Shown one piece after another: positions 8,360 through 17,513 of a DNA stretch of 64,000 bases. Position 1 is the stretch's first letter; every line of letters begins with the position of its first letter. The notes under the pieces were generated by a model that saw only the letters and a program-made list of their open reading frames with translations, searched no databases and was not told the origin of the DNA. A program made the position numbers and the translations under genes. The stretch comes from Neisseria subflava (lineage in GTDB: Bacteria > Pseudomonadota > Gammaproteobacteria > Burkholderiales > Neisseriaceae), in assembly GCF_024205705.1 (NCBI RefSeq), contig NZ_CP073115.1, positions 1,240,001 through 1,304,000 on the forward strand, written 5' to 3'.

Positions 8360-9787
8360 ATGAATGCTCAACAATATGAAGAATCTTTTCTGCTTGCAGA
8401 AAAATTAATCACTCAAGACCCACCTGACTTTGCACGAGCTATCCCTTTGCTCTGCGAAGCAGCAGAAGCCGGGCATGTTGAGGCCGCATTTCAGCTGGCA
8501 GGATGCCTGATCGAACACCACGAAAATGCGCAAGATTTAGCAATTGCTGTCTCATATCTCAAACAAGCTGCCCAAGCCGGTCACCCATATGCCCGTTACA
8601 ACCTTCTGCAAATAGAAGAAAGCAGAGGGATTGCAATAGAAGACTTAGTTGGTGCCTATCAAGAGCTTGCCGAAGAAGGATTGGCTCCTGCCCAGCTGCG
8701 CCTGATGCGTTTATATGCAGATAACGGCAATGACCAAGAAGCAGTCAAATGGGCATTGAAAGCTGCCGAACAGCAAAATCCTCAGGCACAATACTTCTTA
8801 GCCCAACATTACCAATATTCCAGCTCTCCTGATTTAGAATATTCCCATAAACTTTATCAGCAATCCGCTGCACAGGGATTTATTGCTGCACACTGGCAAC
8901 TCGGCCTTCAATACAAATTGGGGCAAGGTGTTGCACAAAACCCTGAAAAAGCAATCGAACATTTGCGTATTGCCGCCGATTACGACATTGTTCCGGCGCA
9001 AACTTCTCTTGCAGAACTCCTGGCCGCATCAAATCCTGCTGAAGCATTGGAATGGTTTGAAAAAGCTGCCGAACAAGGTGACAGCAATGCGCATGTAGCA
9101 CTTGCCGAAATCTATCTATTGGGTAAAAACACCGAGCGGGACCCTCAAAAGGCCTATCAGCACGCTAAATTTGCAGCGGATCAAAATGATCCGGAAGGTT
9201 TGCGTCTTTTAGGTGATATCCATCGTTATGGATTGGGACGAGCAGTTGATGCAGACACCGCGCGTCAATATTATCAACGCTCGGCTGATTTAGGTAATCT
9301 TGTCGCCTACCAAAAACTTCTGTCTGACAGCGCATTGAATAACCAGCAAAACTATGAACTGACGAAAGAAATCGCCCTCCAACGTCAAGAGGCTGAACGT
9401 CTATACAAGCTGGCATTTGCAGCGCACTATGGCTTAAAACGCCAACAAAATTACGCTGAAGCACTGGATCTATACCATCAGTCCGCAGAACGTGGGCACA
9501 GCAAATCCCAAACCAATCTTGGCATGATGTATTACAGCGGACAAGGTGTACCTGTCGACTACGCCCAAGCTGCAAAATGGTTTGAAGCAGCAGCCAAGCA
9601 AAGAGACACAATGGCTCAATATAATCTTGCCTGTCTGTATTATCACGGTATGGGCGTAGAAAAAGACATCAATAATGCATGTTTTTGGCTGCAAGAAGCT
9701 ATCCAACATGGACATGAACAGCAAGACGTTCTCAAAGAGCTTTTGGCTCAATGGAAGCAGTTCGCTCAAAAAGCTTCTGCCGCTTAA
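8360..9787 (+). CDS. Sel1-repeat (TPR-like) protein
   Basis: A 475-residue protein made almost entirely of Sel1-like repeats, each about 36 residues with the A-x-x-x-L-G-x-x-Y-x-x-G-x-G-V pattern. Clear copies read AHWQLGLQYKLGQGVAQN, SQTNLGMMYYSGQGVPVD and AQYNLACLYYHGMGVEKD; about eleven units can be traced. No signal peptide or membrane segment is visible, so a cytoplasmic scaffold or adaptor is inferred. The partner is unknown; Sel1 proteins in proteobacteria range from regulators to host-interaction factors. It ends in a strong terminator and stands alone. Confidence 0.85.
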   Translation: MNAQQYEESFLLAEKLITQDPPDFARAIPLLCEAAEAGHVEAAFQLAGCLIEHHENAQDLAIAVSYLKQAAQAGHPYARYNLLQIEESRGIAIEDLVGAYQELAEEGLAPAQLRLMRLYADNGNDQEAVKWALKAAEQQNPQAQYFLAQHYQYSSSPDLEYSHKLYQQSAAQGFIAAHWQLGLQYKLGQGVAQNPEKAIEHLRIAADYDIVPAQTSLAELLAASNPAEALEWFEKAAEQGDSNAHVALAEIYLLGKNTERDPQKAYQHAKFAADQNDPEGLRLLGDIHRYGLGRAVDADTARQYYQRSADLGNLVAYQKLLSDSALNNQQNYELTKEIALQRQEAERLYKLAFAAHYGLKRQQNYAEALDLYHQSAERGHSKSQTNLGMMYYSGQGVPVDYAQAAKWFEAAAKQRDTMAQYNLACLYYHGMGVEKDINNACFWLQEAIQHGHEQQDVLKELLAQWKQFAQKASAA

Positions 9788-9816
9788 AGGCCGTCTGAAA
9801 TTCTAACTTCCTACAT

Positions 9817-9868
9817 AAATGACATGTCAGAGCTAAACTAAACAGCCTGTACATGTCATTTTTTTTAT
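9817..9868 (+). terminator. Terminator after the Sel1-repeat gene
   Basis: AAATGACATGT (9817-9827) pairs perfectly with ACATGTCATTT (9851-9861), loop 23 bases, followed directly by a T run. A lone AG-DUS lies just upstream at 9788-9799. Confidence 0.8.
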
Positions 9869-10318
9869 TTACCCTTCCCCAATAATCGTCATCTTCAAAT
9901 CCCATTCCCTCTTAATCTCTTTAAAGTTTTCAGACGACCTATCCTCTTTGCAAAGAATCAGATAATCTAAATTTTCCCTTTCAAACCCTAAATCCAATAT
10001 AAACTTTCAATTCACAACAAAATTTGAAAAATATTTTTCGTATTCGAATCCATTTACTCAAATATCTGATACTTTTTACTGTACCCACTCAATATCCCGA
10101 TTTAAAAACAAGCTCCATAACTCTTTTAAAAAATCTTATTTCAACCTTTACATCCTATCAATATCTACAGCATGATTTGCCAGTTTGCCCAATTACTGAT
10201 AGCATTTGCAGGTTAGCCGGTTCGTAAAAAGTTCAATTCTTTCTGATTTTCCATCAATGGCTATAACGTATTGAAAATATTTCAGTAATTAAAACTTTTT
10301 TCGAATTTGACTCTAGGA
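9869..10318. other. AT-rich gap before aceE, no gene seen
   Basis: About 450 bases without a credible reading frame. The short frame at 10024-10227 lacks a ribosome site and coding character. One AGGTCGTCTGAA-type DUS sits at 9929-9940 on the minus strand. The aceE promoter is presumably near the right end, but no convincing -35/-10 pair could be fixed. Confidence 0.6.
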
Positions 10319-10374
10319 ATTTTCGTTTTTAACTCACATATGTTCGCAAACGAAAATATCGGAGTAATACTCCG
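10319..10374 (+). promoter_or_regulatory. Two adjacent stem-loops in the aceE leader
   Basis: ATTTTCGTTT (10319-10328) is a perfect inverted repeat of AAACGAAAAT (10348-10357). Three bases later CGGAGTA-A-TACTCCG (10360-10374) forms a second perfect 7-bp palindrome. The aceE ATG follows 33 bases on. They could be an operator, an attenuator or RNA-stability elements; the sequence does not say which. Confidence 0.5.
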
Positions 10375-10407
10375 TCATTGAAAACACTCAACACAAGGAT
10401 AGATATT

Positions 10408-13071
10408 ATGTCCACCCAATTACACGATGTTGACCCAATTGAAACCAAAGAATGGTTAGACGCGTTAAGCTCTGTTTTAGAATATGAAGGCAGCGAGCGC
10501 GCCCAGTATCTGCTGGAAAGTTTGGTCAAATACAGCCGTGACAAAGGCATCCGTATGCCTCACGGTACCACTACTCCATACTTGAACACCGTTTCCGTTG
10601 AAGACGAAAAAGGCATCCCTGGCGACCAAAACATCGAACACCGCATCCGTGCATTCGTTCGTTGGAACGCTGCCGCTATCGTTTTGCGCGCGGGTAAAAA
10701 AGATTTGGAATTGGGTGGACACATTGCATCTTTCCAATCAGCCGCCACTATGTATGAAGTCGGCTTCAACCACTTCTGGAAAGCTAAAGGCGAAGGCGAA
10801 GAAGGCGATTTGGTATTCTTCCAAGGCCACGTTGCCCCTGGTATCTATGCACGCGCTTTCGTTGAAGGCCGTCTGACTGAAGACCAATTGAACAACTTCC
10901 GTCAAGAAGTTGACGGTAAAGGTCTGCCTTCTTACCCTCACCCTCACCTGTTGCCTGACTTCTGGCAATTCCCAACCGTATCTATGGGTCTTGGCCCATT
11001 GATGGCGATTTACCAAGCCCGTTTCCTAAAATACTTGGAATCTCGCGGCCTGGCTAAAACCAAAGGCCGTAAAGTATGGGTATTCTGTGGCGACGGCGAA
11101 ATGGACGAACCTGAAAGCCAAGGTGCTATTGCTCTGGCTTCACGCGAAGGCTTGGACAACTTAGTATTCGTCATCAACTGTAACCTGCAACGTTTGGACG
11201 GCCCAGTACGCGGTAACGGCAAAATCATTCAAGAGCTGGAAGGCAACTTTGCCGGCGCAGGCTGGAATGTTGTGAAAGTCATCTGGGGTCGTCGTTGGGA
11301 CCGCCTCTTGGCAAAAGACAAAGATGGCATCCTGCGTAAACGTATGGAAGAGTGCTTGGACGGTGACTACCAAACTTACAAATCCAAAGACGGTGCATAC
11401 GTTCGCGAACACTTCTTCAATACGCCTGAACTGAAAGCATTGGTCGCCGATATGACTGATGAGCAAATTTGGGCATTGAACCGCGGCGGCCATGATCCTC
11501 AAAAAGTGTACAACGCTTACGACCGCGCAGTGAACCACGCTGACGGCAAACCTACTGTCATTTTGGCTAAAACCATTAAAGGTTACGGCATGGGCGCATC
11601 CGGCGAAGGTCAAAACGTTGCACACCAAGCCAAAAAAATGGACAAAGCGTCTCTGAAACAATTCCGTGACCGCTTTGACATTCCTGTAACTGACGAGCAA
11701 ATCGACAGTGGCGACCTGCCTTACCTGACTTTTGCTCCTGACAGCGAAGAGTACAAATACCTGCACGCACGTCGCGAATCTTTGGGTGGCTACCTGCCTC
11801 AACGCAAACCTACCCAAGAAGTTCTGGAAGTGCCTGAGTTGTCAGCATTTGATGCCCAACTGAAATCCAGCGGTGACCGTGAATTCTCAACCACCATGGC
11901 TTTCGTCCGCATCCTGTCTACTTTGCTGAAAGACAAAAAAATCGGCAAACGCGTGGTGCCTATTGTTCCAGATGAAAGCCGTACGTTCGGTATGGAAGGT
12001 ATGTTCCGTCAATACGGTATTTGGAACCCTAAAGGCCAACAATACACTCCTCAAGATAAAGACCAACTGATGTTCTATAAAGAATCTGTTGACGGTCAAA
12101 TCTTGCAAGAAGGTATTAACGAACCAGGTGCTATGGCTGACTGGATTGCTGCTGCGACCAGCTACGCAAACAACGACTTTGCCATGATTCCTTTCTACAT
12201 CTACTACTCTATGTTCGGTTTCCAACGAGTTGGCGACTTGGCATGGGCAGCAGGCGATATGCATGCACGAGGTTTCCTGCTGGGTGGTACAGCCGGCCGT
12301 ACAACACTGAATGGCGAAGGTTTGCAACACGAAGACGGCCACAGCCACATTCAAGCAGACTTGATTCCAAACTGTGTAACTTACGATCCGACATTCCAAT
12401 ATGAAGTAGCCGTTATCGTACACGATGGCTTGCGCCGCATGTATGTTAACCACGAAGACGTGTTCTACTACATCACCCTGATGAATGAAAACTACACTCA
12501 TCCGGACATGCCTGAAGGCGTAGAACAAGACATCCTGAAAGGTATGTACTTGCTGAAAGCCGGCGGCAAAGGCGATAAAAAAGTCCAATTGATGGGTTCC
12601 GGTACCATCCTGCAAGAAGTAATTGCCGGTGCCGAATTGTTGAAAGCCGACTTTGGCGTAGAAGCAGACATCTGGTCTTGCCCATCATTCAACCAGCTGC
12701 ACCGCGATGCCATCGAAGTGGAACGCTTCAATCGTCTGAACCCATTGGAAACTGCAAAAGTACCGTTTGTTACTTCTCAACTGCAAGGTCATGACGGTCC
12801 GGTTATTGCCGCTACCGACTACATCCGCAGCTATGCCGACCGTATCCGCGCCTACATCCCTAACGACTACCACGTCTTGGGTACTGACGGCTTCGGTCGC
12901 TCCGACAGCCGCGCCAACCTGCGCAGCTTCTTCGAAGTTGACCGCTACAACGTTGCCGTTGCTGCATTGAGCGCATTGGCCGAGCAAGGCAAAGTCAGCA
13001 AAGAAACCGTTCAACAAGCCATTGAAAAATATGGTATCAAAGCCGATTCAGCTCCTAGCTGGAAACGCTAA
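10408..13071 (+). CDS. aceE: Pyruvate dehydrogenase E1 component, homodimeric type
   Basis: Thiamine-diphosphate enzyme that decarboxylates pyruvate and transfers the acetyl group to lipoyl domains of E2. At 887 residues it is the long homodimeric AceE type, not the alpha/beta type. The ThDP/Mg motif GDGEMDEPESQGA occurs near residue 230, with the NCNLQRLDGPVRGNGK segment after it. The frame extends upstream to a TTG, but the ATG at 10408 has AAGGA in front and yields the usual MSTQLHDVDPIETKEW start. It heads aceE-aceF-lpdA, the genes being separated by DUS-pair hairpins that may set relative expression. Confidence 0.98.
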   Translation: MSTQLHDVDPIETKEWLDALSSVLEYEGSERAQYLLESLVKYSRDKGIRMPHGTTTPYLNTVSVEDEKGIPGDQNIEHRIRAFVRWNAAAIVLRAGKKDLELGGHIASFQSAATMYEVGFNHFWKAKGEGEEGDLVFFQGHVAPGIYARAFVEGRLTEDQLNNFRQEVDGKGLPSYPHPHLLPDFWQFPTVSMGLGPLMAIYQARFLKYLESRGLAKTKGRKVWVFCGDGEMDEPESQGAIALASREGLDNLVFVINCNLQRLDGPVRGNGKIIQELEGNFAGAGWNVVKVIWGRRWDRLLAKDKDGILRKRMEECLDGDYQTYKSKDGAYVREHFFNTPELKALVADMTDEQIWALNRGGHDPQKVYNAYDRAVNHADGKPTVILAKTIKGYGMGASGEGQNVAHQAKKMDKASLKQFRDRFDIPVTDEQIDSGDLPYLTFAPDSEEYKYLHARRESLGGYLPQRKPTQEVLEVPELSAFDAQLKSSGDREFSTTMAFVRILSTLLKDKKIGKRVVPIVPDESRTFGMEGMFRQYGIWNPKGQQYTPQDKDQLMFYKESVDGQILQEGINEPGAMADWIAAATSYANNDFAMIPFYIYYSMFGFQRVGDLAWAAGDMHARGFLLGGTAGRTTLNGEGLQHEDGHSHIQADLIPNCVTYDPTFQYEVAVIVHDGLRRMYVNHEDVFYYITLMNENYTHPDMPEGVEQDILKGMYLLKAGGKGDKKVQLMGSGTILQEVIAGAELLKADFGVEADIWSCPSFNQLHRDAIEVERFNRLNPLETAKVPFVTSQLQGHDGPVIAATDYIRSYADRIRAYIPNDYHVLGTDGFGRSDSRANLRSFFEVDRYNVAVAALSALAEQGKVSKETVQQAIEKYGIKADSAPSWKR

Positions 13072-13077
13072 TTGATG

Positions 13078-13123
13078 TTTCAGACGGCCTGTTTGCTTCA
13101 TTCAGACATCAGGCCGTCTGAAA
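13078..13123 (+). terminator. DUS-pair hairpin between aceE and aceF
   Basis: TTTCAGACGGCCTG (13078-13091) and CAGGCCGTCTGAAA (13110-13123) are 14-bp perfect arms around an 18-base loop. No long T run follows, so read-through into aceF is likely. It may be a partial terminator or protect the 3' end of the aceE message. Confidence 0.6.
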
Positions 13124-13215
13124 ACCGAATACTTGAATGGTTTGAACAAACTGTACCGATGTCGTAAGAAACAGTTTTCAGACGACATCAAACTGAAAAT
13201 GTTAAAGGAACTCAA

Positions 13216-14829
13216 ATGAGTATCGTAGAAATCAAAGTCCCTGATATCGGCGGTCATGAAAACGTCGACATCATCGCCGTAGAAGTCAAAGCGGGCGACA
13301 CCATCGCCGTTGACGACACCCTGATTACGTTGGAAACCGATAAAGCCACTATGGATGTACCTGCTGATGCAGCCGGCGTCGTGAAAGAAGTTAAAGTTAA
13401 AGTGGGCGATAAAATCTCTGAAGGCGGCGTGATTCTGACCGTTGAAACCGGTGCTGCCGCTGCTGATGCCGCTCCGGCTCCTGCAGCAGAAGCTCCTGCT
13501 GCTCCAGCTGCTGCGCCTGCAGCCGCTCCTGCCGGTGGCGCTACCGTACAAGTTGTTGTACCTGATATCGGCGGCCACTCTGACGTAGACATTATTGCCG
13601 TTGAAGTTAAAGTCGGCGACACTGTTGCCGTTGACGACACCCTGATTACTTTGGAAACCGACAAAGCCACCATGGACGTACCATGTACCGAAGCCGGTGT
13701 AGTTAAAGCCGTATTCCTGAAAGTTGGCGACAAAGTATCCGAAGGCTCTGCCATTATCGAAGTAGAAACTGCCGGCTCTGCCGCAGCAGCCCCTGCTCCT
13801 GCCGCTCAAGCTGCCACACCTGCACCAGCTGCCGCTCCGGCTCCTGCTGCACCAGCCGCTGCACCTGCACCTGCTACTCCTGCGCCTGTTGCTGCCAAAA
13901 TCGACGAAGTGGCATTTGCAAAAGCGCATGCAGGTCCTTCTGCCCGTAAACTGGCTCGCGAATTGGGCGTAGATTTGGGCCAAGTCAAAGGTACCGGTCT
14001 GAAAGGCCGTATCATGGGCGAAGACGTTAAAGCCTTCGTTAAATCCGTTATGCAAAGCGGTGCAGGCAAACCTGCCGCTGCCTCTTTGGGCGGTGGTCTG
14101 GACTTGTTGCCATGGCCTAAAGTTGACTTCTCTAAATTCGGCAGCGTCGAAGTTAAAGAACTGTCTCGTATTAAGAAAATCTCCGGTCAAAACCTGTCTC
14201 GCAACTGGGTTGTGATTCCTCACGTTACCGTACACGAAGAAGCGGACATGACCGAATTGGAAGAATTCCGCAAACAGCTGAACAAAGAATGGGAACGCGA
14301 AGGCGTGAAACTGTCTCCATTGGCGTTCATCATCAAAGCCTCTGTTGCTGCGCTGAAAGCCTTCCCTGAATTCAACGCCTCTCTGGATGGCGACAACTTG
14401 GTGCTGAAAAACTACTTCAACATCGGTTTCGCAGCCGACACGCCAAACGGCTTGGTTGTTCCAGTCATCAAAGACGTGGATCAAAAAGGCTTGAAACAAA
14501 TCAGCCAAGAGCTGACCGAATTGTCTAAAAAAGCTCGCGAAGGCAAGCTCAAGCCACAAGAAATGCAAGGCGCATGCTTTACCATTTCCAGCTTGGGCGG
14601 TATCGGCGGTACAGGCTTCACGCCAATCGTGAATGCTCCTGAAGTTGCTATCTTGGGCGTGTGCAAATCCCAAATCAAACCGGTTTGGAACGGCAAAGAA
14701 TTCGCTCCTCGCCTGATGTGCCCATTGAGCCTGTCCTTCGACCACCGCGTCATCGACGGTGCCGCCGGTATGCGCTTTACCGTATTCCTGGCTAACCTGT
14801 TGAAAGACTTCCGCCGCATTACCCTGTAA
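13216..14829 (+). CDS. aceF: Pyruvate dehydrogenase E2, dihydrolipoamide acetyltransferase
   Basis: Core acetyltransferase of the complex, passing acetyl from lipoyl arms to CoA. Order in 537 residues: lipoyl domain 1 (about 1-75, lysine in ETDKATMDVP), Ala/Pro linker, lipoyl domain 2 (about 113-190, again ETDKATMDVP), a long Ala/Pro linker, the peripheral subunit-binding domain (GPSARKLARELGVDLGQVKG, about 238-257) and the catalytic domain ending with LSFDHRVIDGAAG, which carries the active-site His. Two lipoyl domains rather than the three of E. coli; a third sits on LpdA downstream. AAGGA lies before the ATG. Confidence 0.98.
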   Translation: MSIVEIKVPDIGGHENVDIIAVEVKAGDTIAVDDTLITLETDKATMDVPADAAGVVKEVKVKVGDKISEGGVILTVETGAAAADAAPAPAAEAPAAPAAAPAAAPAGGATVQVVVPDIGGHSDVDIIAVEVKVGDTVAVDDTLITLETDKATMDVPCTEAGVVKAVFLKVGDKVSEGSAIIEVETAGSAAAAPAPAAQAATPAPAAAPAPAAPAAAPAPATPAPVAAKIDEVAFAKAHAGPSARKLARELGVDLGQVKGTGLKGRIMGEDVKAFVKSVMQSGAGKPAAASLGGGLDLLPWPKVDFSKFGSVEVKELSRIKKISGQNLSRNWVVIPHVTVHEEADMTELEEFRKQLNKEWEREGVKLSPLAFIIKASVAALKAFPEFNASLDGDNLVLKNYFNIGFAADTPNGLVVPVIKDVDQKGLKQISQELTELSKKAREGKLKPQEMQGACFTISSLGGIGGTGFTPIVNAPEVAILGVCKSQIKPVWNGKEFAPRLMCPLSLSFDHRVIDGAAGMRFTVFLANLLKDFRRITL

Positions 14830-14837
14830 TCCGAGCA

Positions 14838-14873
14838 TTTTCAGACGGCCTTTTTACTCAGGCCGTCTGAAAA
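14838..14873 (+). terminator. DUS-pair hairpin between aceF and lpdA
   Basis: TTTTCAGACGGCC (14838-14850), ten-base loop TTTTTACTCA, GGCCGTCTGAAAA (14861-14873). As after aceE there is no U-rich tail, so a partial terminator inside the operon is inferred. Confidence 0.6.
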
Positions 14874-14906
14874 AAGAAGTCCGAACATCATTCAGAAAGA
14901 TTAGAC

Positions 14907-16679
14907 ATGAGCTTAGTTGAATTAAAAGTGCCCGACATTGGCGGTCACGAAAACGTAGATATTATTGCGGTTGAAGTAAATGTAGGTGACACCATTGCCG
15001 TGGACGATACCCTGATTACTTTGGAAACCGATAAAGCGACTATGGACGTACCTGCCGAAGTTGCAGGTGTCGTTAAAGAAGTTAAAGTTAAAGTGGGTGA
15101 CAAAATCTCCGAAGGCGGCTTGATTGCAGTCGTTGAAGCCGAAGGTGCGGCTGCCGCTCCTAAAGCCGAAGCACCAGCTGCTCCTGCACAAGAAGCCCCT
15201 CCTGCTCCTCAAGCTGCTCAATTTGGCGGTTCTGCCGATGCCGAATACGACGTAGTTGTATTGGGTGGCGGCCCTGGCGGTTATTCTGCTGCATTTGCCG
15301 CTGCTGACGAAGGCTTGAAAGTTGCCATCGTCGAGCGTTACAAAACTTTGGGCGGCGTTTGCTTGAACGTCGGCTGTATCCCTTCCAAAGCCCTGTTGCA
15401 CAACGCTGCCGTTATCGATGAAGTACGTCACTTGGCTGCCAACGGTATCAAATACCCTGAGCCTGAACTCGATATCGACATGCTGCGCGGCTACAAAGAC
15501 GGCGTGGTTTCCCGTCTGACCACCGGTTTAGCAGGTATGGCCAAAGGCCGTAAAGTAGACGTTATCCAAGGCGACGGCCAATTCTTAGATCCGCACCACT
15601 TGGAAGTGTCGCTGACTACCGGCGACGTATACGAGCAAGCGACTCCTACCGGCGAGAAAAAAATCGTTGCCTTCAAAAACTGTATCATTGCAGCAGGTAG
15701 CCGCGTAACCAAACTGCCTTTCATTCCTGAAGATCCACGCATCATCGATTCCAGCGGTGCACTGGCTCTGAAAGAAGTACCGGGCAAACTGTTGATCATC
15801 GGCGGCGGTATTATCGGTCTCGAAATGGGTACGGTTTACAGCACTCTGGGTTCTCGCCTGGATGTTGTTGAAATGATGGACGGCCTGATGCAAGGCGCAG
15901 ACCGCGACTTGGTTAAAGTATGGCAAAAACAAAACGAATACCGTTTTGACAACATCATGATCAACACCAAAACTGTTGCTGTTGAGCCTAAAGAAGACGG
16001 TGTTTACGTTACCTTCGAAGGTACAAATGCGCCTAAAGAGCCACAACGTTACGATGCCGTACTGGTAGCTGCCGGTCGTGCGCCTAACGGCAAACTGATC
16101 AGCGCTGAGAAAGCCGGTGTTGCCGTAACTGACCGCGGCTTTATCGAAGTGGACAAACAAATGCGCACCAACGTGCCGCACATCTACGCTATCGGCGATA
16201 TCGTCGGTCAACCGATGTTGGCACACAAAGCCGTTCACGAAGGCCACGTTGCCGCTGAAAACTGTGCCGGCCACAAAGCCTACTTCGACGCGCGCGTTAT
16301 TCCGGGCGTTGCCTACACTTCTCCTGAAGTGGCATGGGTTGGTGAAACCGAGTTGTCTGCCAAAGCCTCCGGCCGCAAAATCACCAAAGCCAACTTCCCA
16401 TGGGCTGCTTCTGGCCGTGCAATTGCCAACGGTTGCGACAATGGTTTCACTAAGCTCATTTTTGATGCTGAAACCGGCCGCATCATCGGTGGCGGTATCG
16501 TTGGTCCTAACGGTGGCGATATGATTGGCGAAGTCTGCTTGGCGATTGAAATGGGCTGTGATGCAGCCGATATCGGTAAAACCATCCACCCACACCCAAC
16601 CCTGGGCGAATCCATCGGTATGGCTGCGGAAGTGGCATTGGGCGTATGTACCGACCTGCCGGCTCAGAAAAAGAAATAA
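14907..16679 (+). CDS. lpdA: Dihydrolipoamide dehydrogenase (E3) with N-terminal lipoyl domain
   Basis: FAD enzyme that reoxidises dihydrolipoyl groups with NAD+. Residues 1-75 are a lipoyl domain (lysine in ETDKATMDVP), then an Ala/Pro/Glu linker to about 110, then the E3 body: FAD site VVLGGGPGGYSAAFAA, redox disulfide GGVCLNVGCIPSK, NAD site IIGGGIIGLEMG and the C-terminal His-Pro HPHPTLGE. Length 590 residues versus about 475 for E3 without the lipoyl part. This is the architecture of meningococcal P64K. The lipoyl domain is almost identical to the first domain of AceF, differing at only a few positions over about 70 residues. Confidence 0.98.
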   Translation: MSLVELKVPDIGGHENVDIIAVEVNVGDTIAVDDTLITLETDKATMDVPAEVAGVVKEVKVKVGDKISEGGLIAVVEAEGAAAAPKAEAPAAPAQEAPPAPQAAQFGGSADAEYDVVVLGGGPGGYSAAFAAADEGLKVAIVERYKTLGGVCLNVGCIPSKALLHNAAVIDEVRHLAANGIKYPEPELDIDMLRGYKDGVVSRLTTGLAGMAKGRKVDVIQGDGQFLDPHHLEVSLTTGDVYEQATPTGEKKIVAFKNCIIAAGSRVTKLPFIPEDPRIIDSSGALALKEVPGKLLIIGGGIIGLEMGTVYSTLGSRLDVVEMMDGLMQGADRDLVKVWQKQNEYRFDNIMINTKTVAVEPKEDGVYVTFEGTNAPKEPQRYDAVLVAAGRAPNGKLISAEKAGVAVTDRGFIEVDKQMRTNVPHIYAIGDIVGQPMLAHKAVHEGHVAAENCAGHKAYFDARVIPGVAYTSPEVAWVGETELSAKASGRKITKANFPWAASGRAIANGCDNGFTKLIFDAETGRIIGGGIVGPNGGDMIGEVCLAIEMGCDAADIGKTIHPHPTLGESIGMAAEVALGVCTDLPAQKKK

Positions 16680-16716
16680 GTTCACTCAAATAAAATTTGA
16701 ACGAACTTGATGGAAC

Positions 16717-16748
16717 AAAGGCCGTCTGAATGTTTCAGACGGCCTTTT
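16717..16748 (+). terminator. DUS-pair terminator after lpdA
   Basis: AAAGGCCGTCTGAA (16717-16730), three-base loop, TTCAGACGGCCTTT (16734-16747), then TT. It closes the PDH cluster just ahead of glnB. Confidence 0.75.
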
Positions 16749-16768
16749 CGCAAATAAGGAGACTCAAT

Positions 16769-17107
16769 ATGAAAAAAATCGAAGCTATTATCAAACCTTT
16801 CAAACTCGACGATGTACGCGAAATCCTGACTGAAATCGGCATTACCGGCATGACTGTTAGCGAAGTGAAAGGCTTTGGCCGCCAAAAAGGCCATACGGAA
16901 ATTTATCGCGGCGCAGAATACGCGGTTGATTTCCTGCCTAAAGTAAAAATCGAATTGGTATTGGCTGACGATAAAGTCGATCAAGCTGTTGATGCCATTT
17001 TAGAAACCGCACATTCCGGCAAAATCGGTGACGGTAAAATCTTTATTTATCCGGTTGAAGAAGCCATCCGTATCCGTACCGGTGAACGCTCGGAAGCAGC
17101 GCTTTAA
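16769..17107 (+). CDS. glnB: Nitrogen regulatory protein P-II
   Basis: Trimeric signal protein that reads 2-oxoglutarate, ATP/ADP and uridylylation to control nitrogen metabolism. Exactly 112 residues, the canonical length. The T-loop shows YRGAEYAVDF with the uridylylation Tyr51; KIGDGKIFIYPVEEAIRIRTGE is the C-terminal signature region. The ATG at 16769 has AAGGAG in front; an upstream in-frame start would add 13 non-family residues. No amtB follows, so GlnB rather than GlnK is the better name, though the two cannot be told apart with certainty from sequence alone. Confidence 0.93.
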   Translation: MKKIEAIIKPFKLDDVREILTEIGITGMTVSEVKGFGRQKGHTEIYRGAEYAVDFLPKVKIELVLADDKVDQAVDAILETAHSGKIGDGKIFIYPVEEAIRIRTGERSEAAL

Positions 17108-17132
17108 TAGAAATCGCAAAATACAGAATACA

Positions 17133-17192
17133 AATGCCGTCTGAAAAAAGTCATGACTTGTTTTAATCAAGACTTATTTCTCAGACGGCATT
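17133..17192 (+). terminator. AT-type DUS pair forming the glnB terminator
   Basis: AATGCCGTCTGA (from 17133) pairs with TCAGACGGCATT (17181-17192), with an inner CTTG/CAAG stem. Both DUS copies carry the AT prefix, unlike most in this window. Confidence 0.65.
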
Positions 17193-17513
17193 ATTTTAAT
17201 AACAACAACCATCCATTTTCTAAAGTCTATCCAAATAAACTGGTTACCGAAAACCTCACGCCATCAAGTATGGAGGAATTCAAGGCAATGCTTCCCTTGA
17301 CCTTCATGAACGACTTTACCGTATCAAATAACTCTTTCCAAAAAATAAATTACCCAATCCCATACTTAAAAACCTCAACGCCCTACTTCTAAAATCAAAT
17401 CCCCCATATTTTTCCCTATTCTTAATTGCCGCTTTACTTTTCAGACGACCCCTTTATCCAAACTCCGTTATAATGACGGCTTTAAAATTAATTTATCCAA
17501 AGACAGTCTTATC
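17193..17513. other. Gap before mpl
   Basis: AT-rich, no supported gene. A frame at 17153-17392 starts inside the terminator, has no ribosome site and resembles no family. A -10-like TATAAT at 17469-17474, 40 bases before mpl, may be its promoter; its -35 is weak. A CAGACGACC DUS relative lies at 17442-17450. Confidence 0.55.

Noticed and set aside
10024..10227. 67-codon frame in the aceE upstream gap
   Set aside because: No ribosome site, low-complexity composition, no family resemblance.
13102..14838. 578-codon open frame opposite aceF
   Set aside because: Antisense to a certain gene; its Gly/Ser/Arg/Cys runs come from reading the Ala/Pro linkers backwards.
17153..17392. 79-codon frame after glnB
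   Set aside because: Starts within the glnB terminator hairpin and lacks a Shine-Dalgarno or domain.
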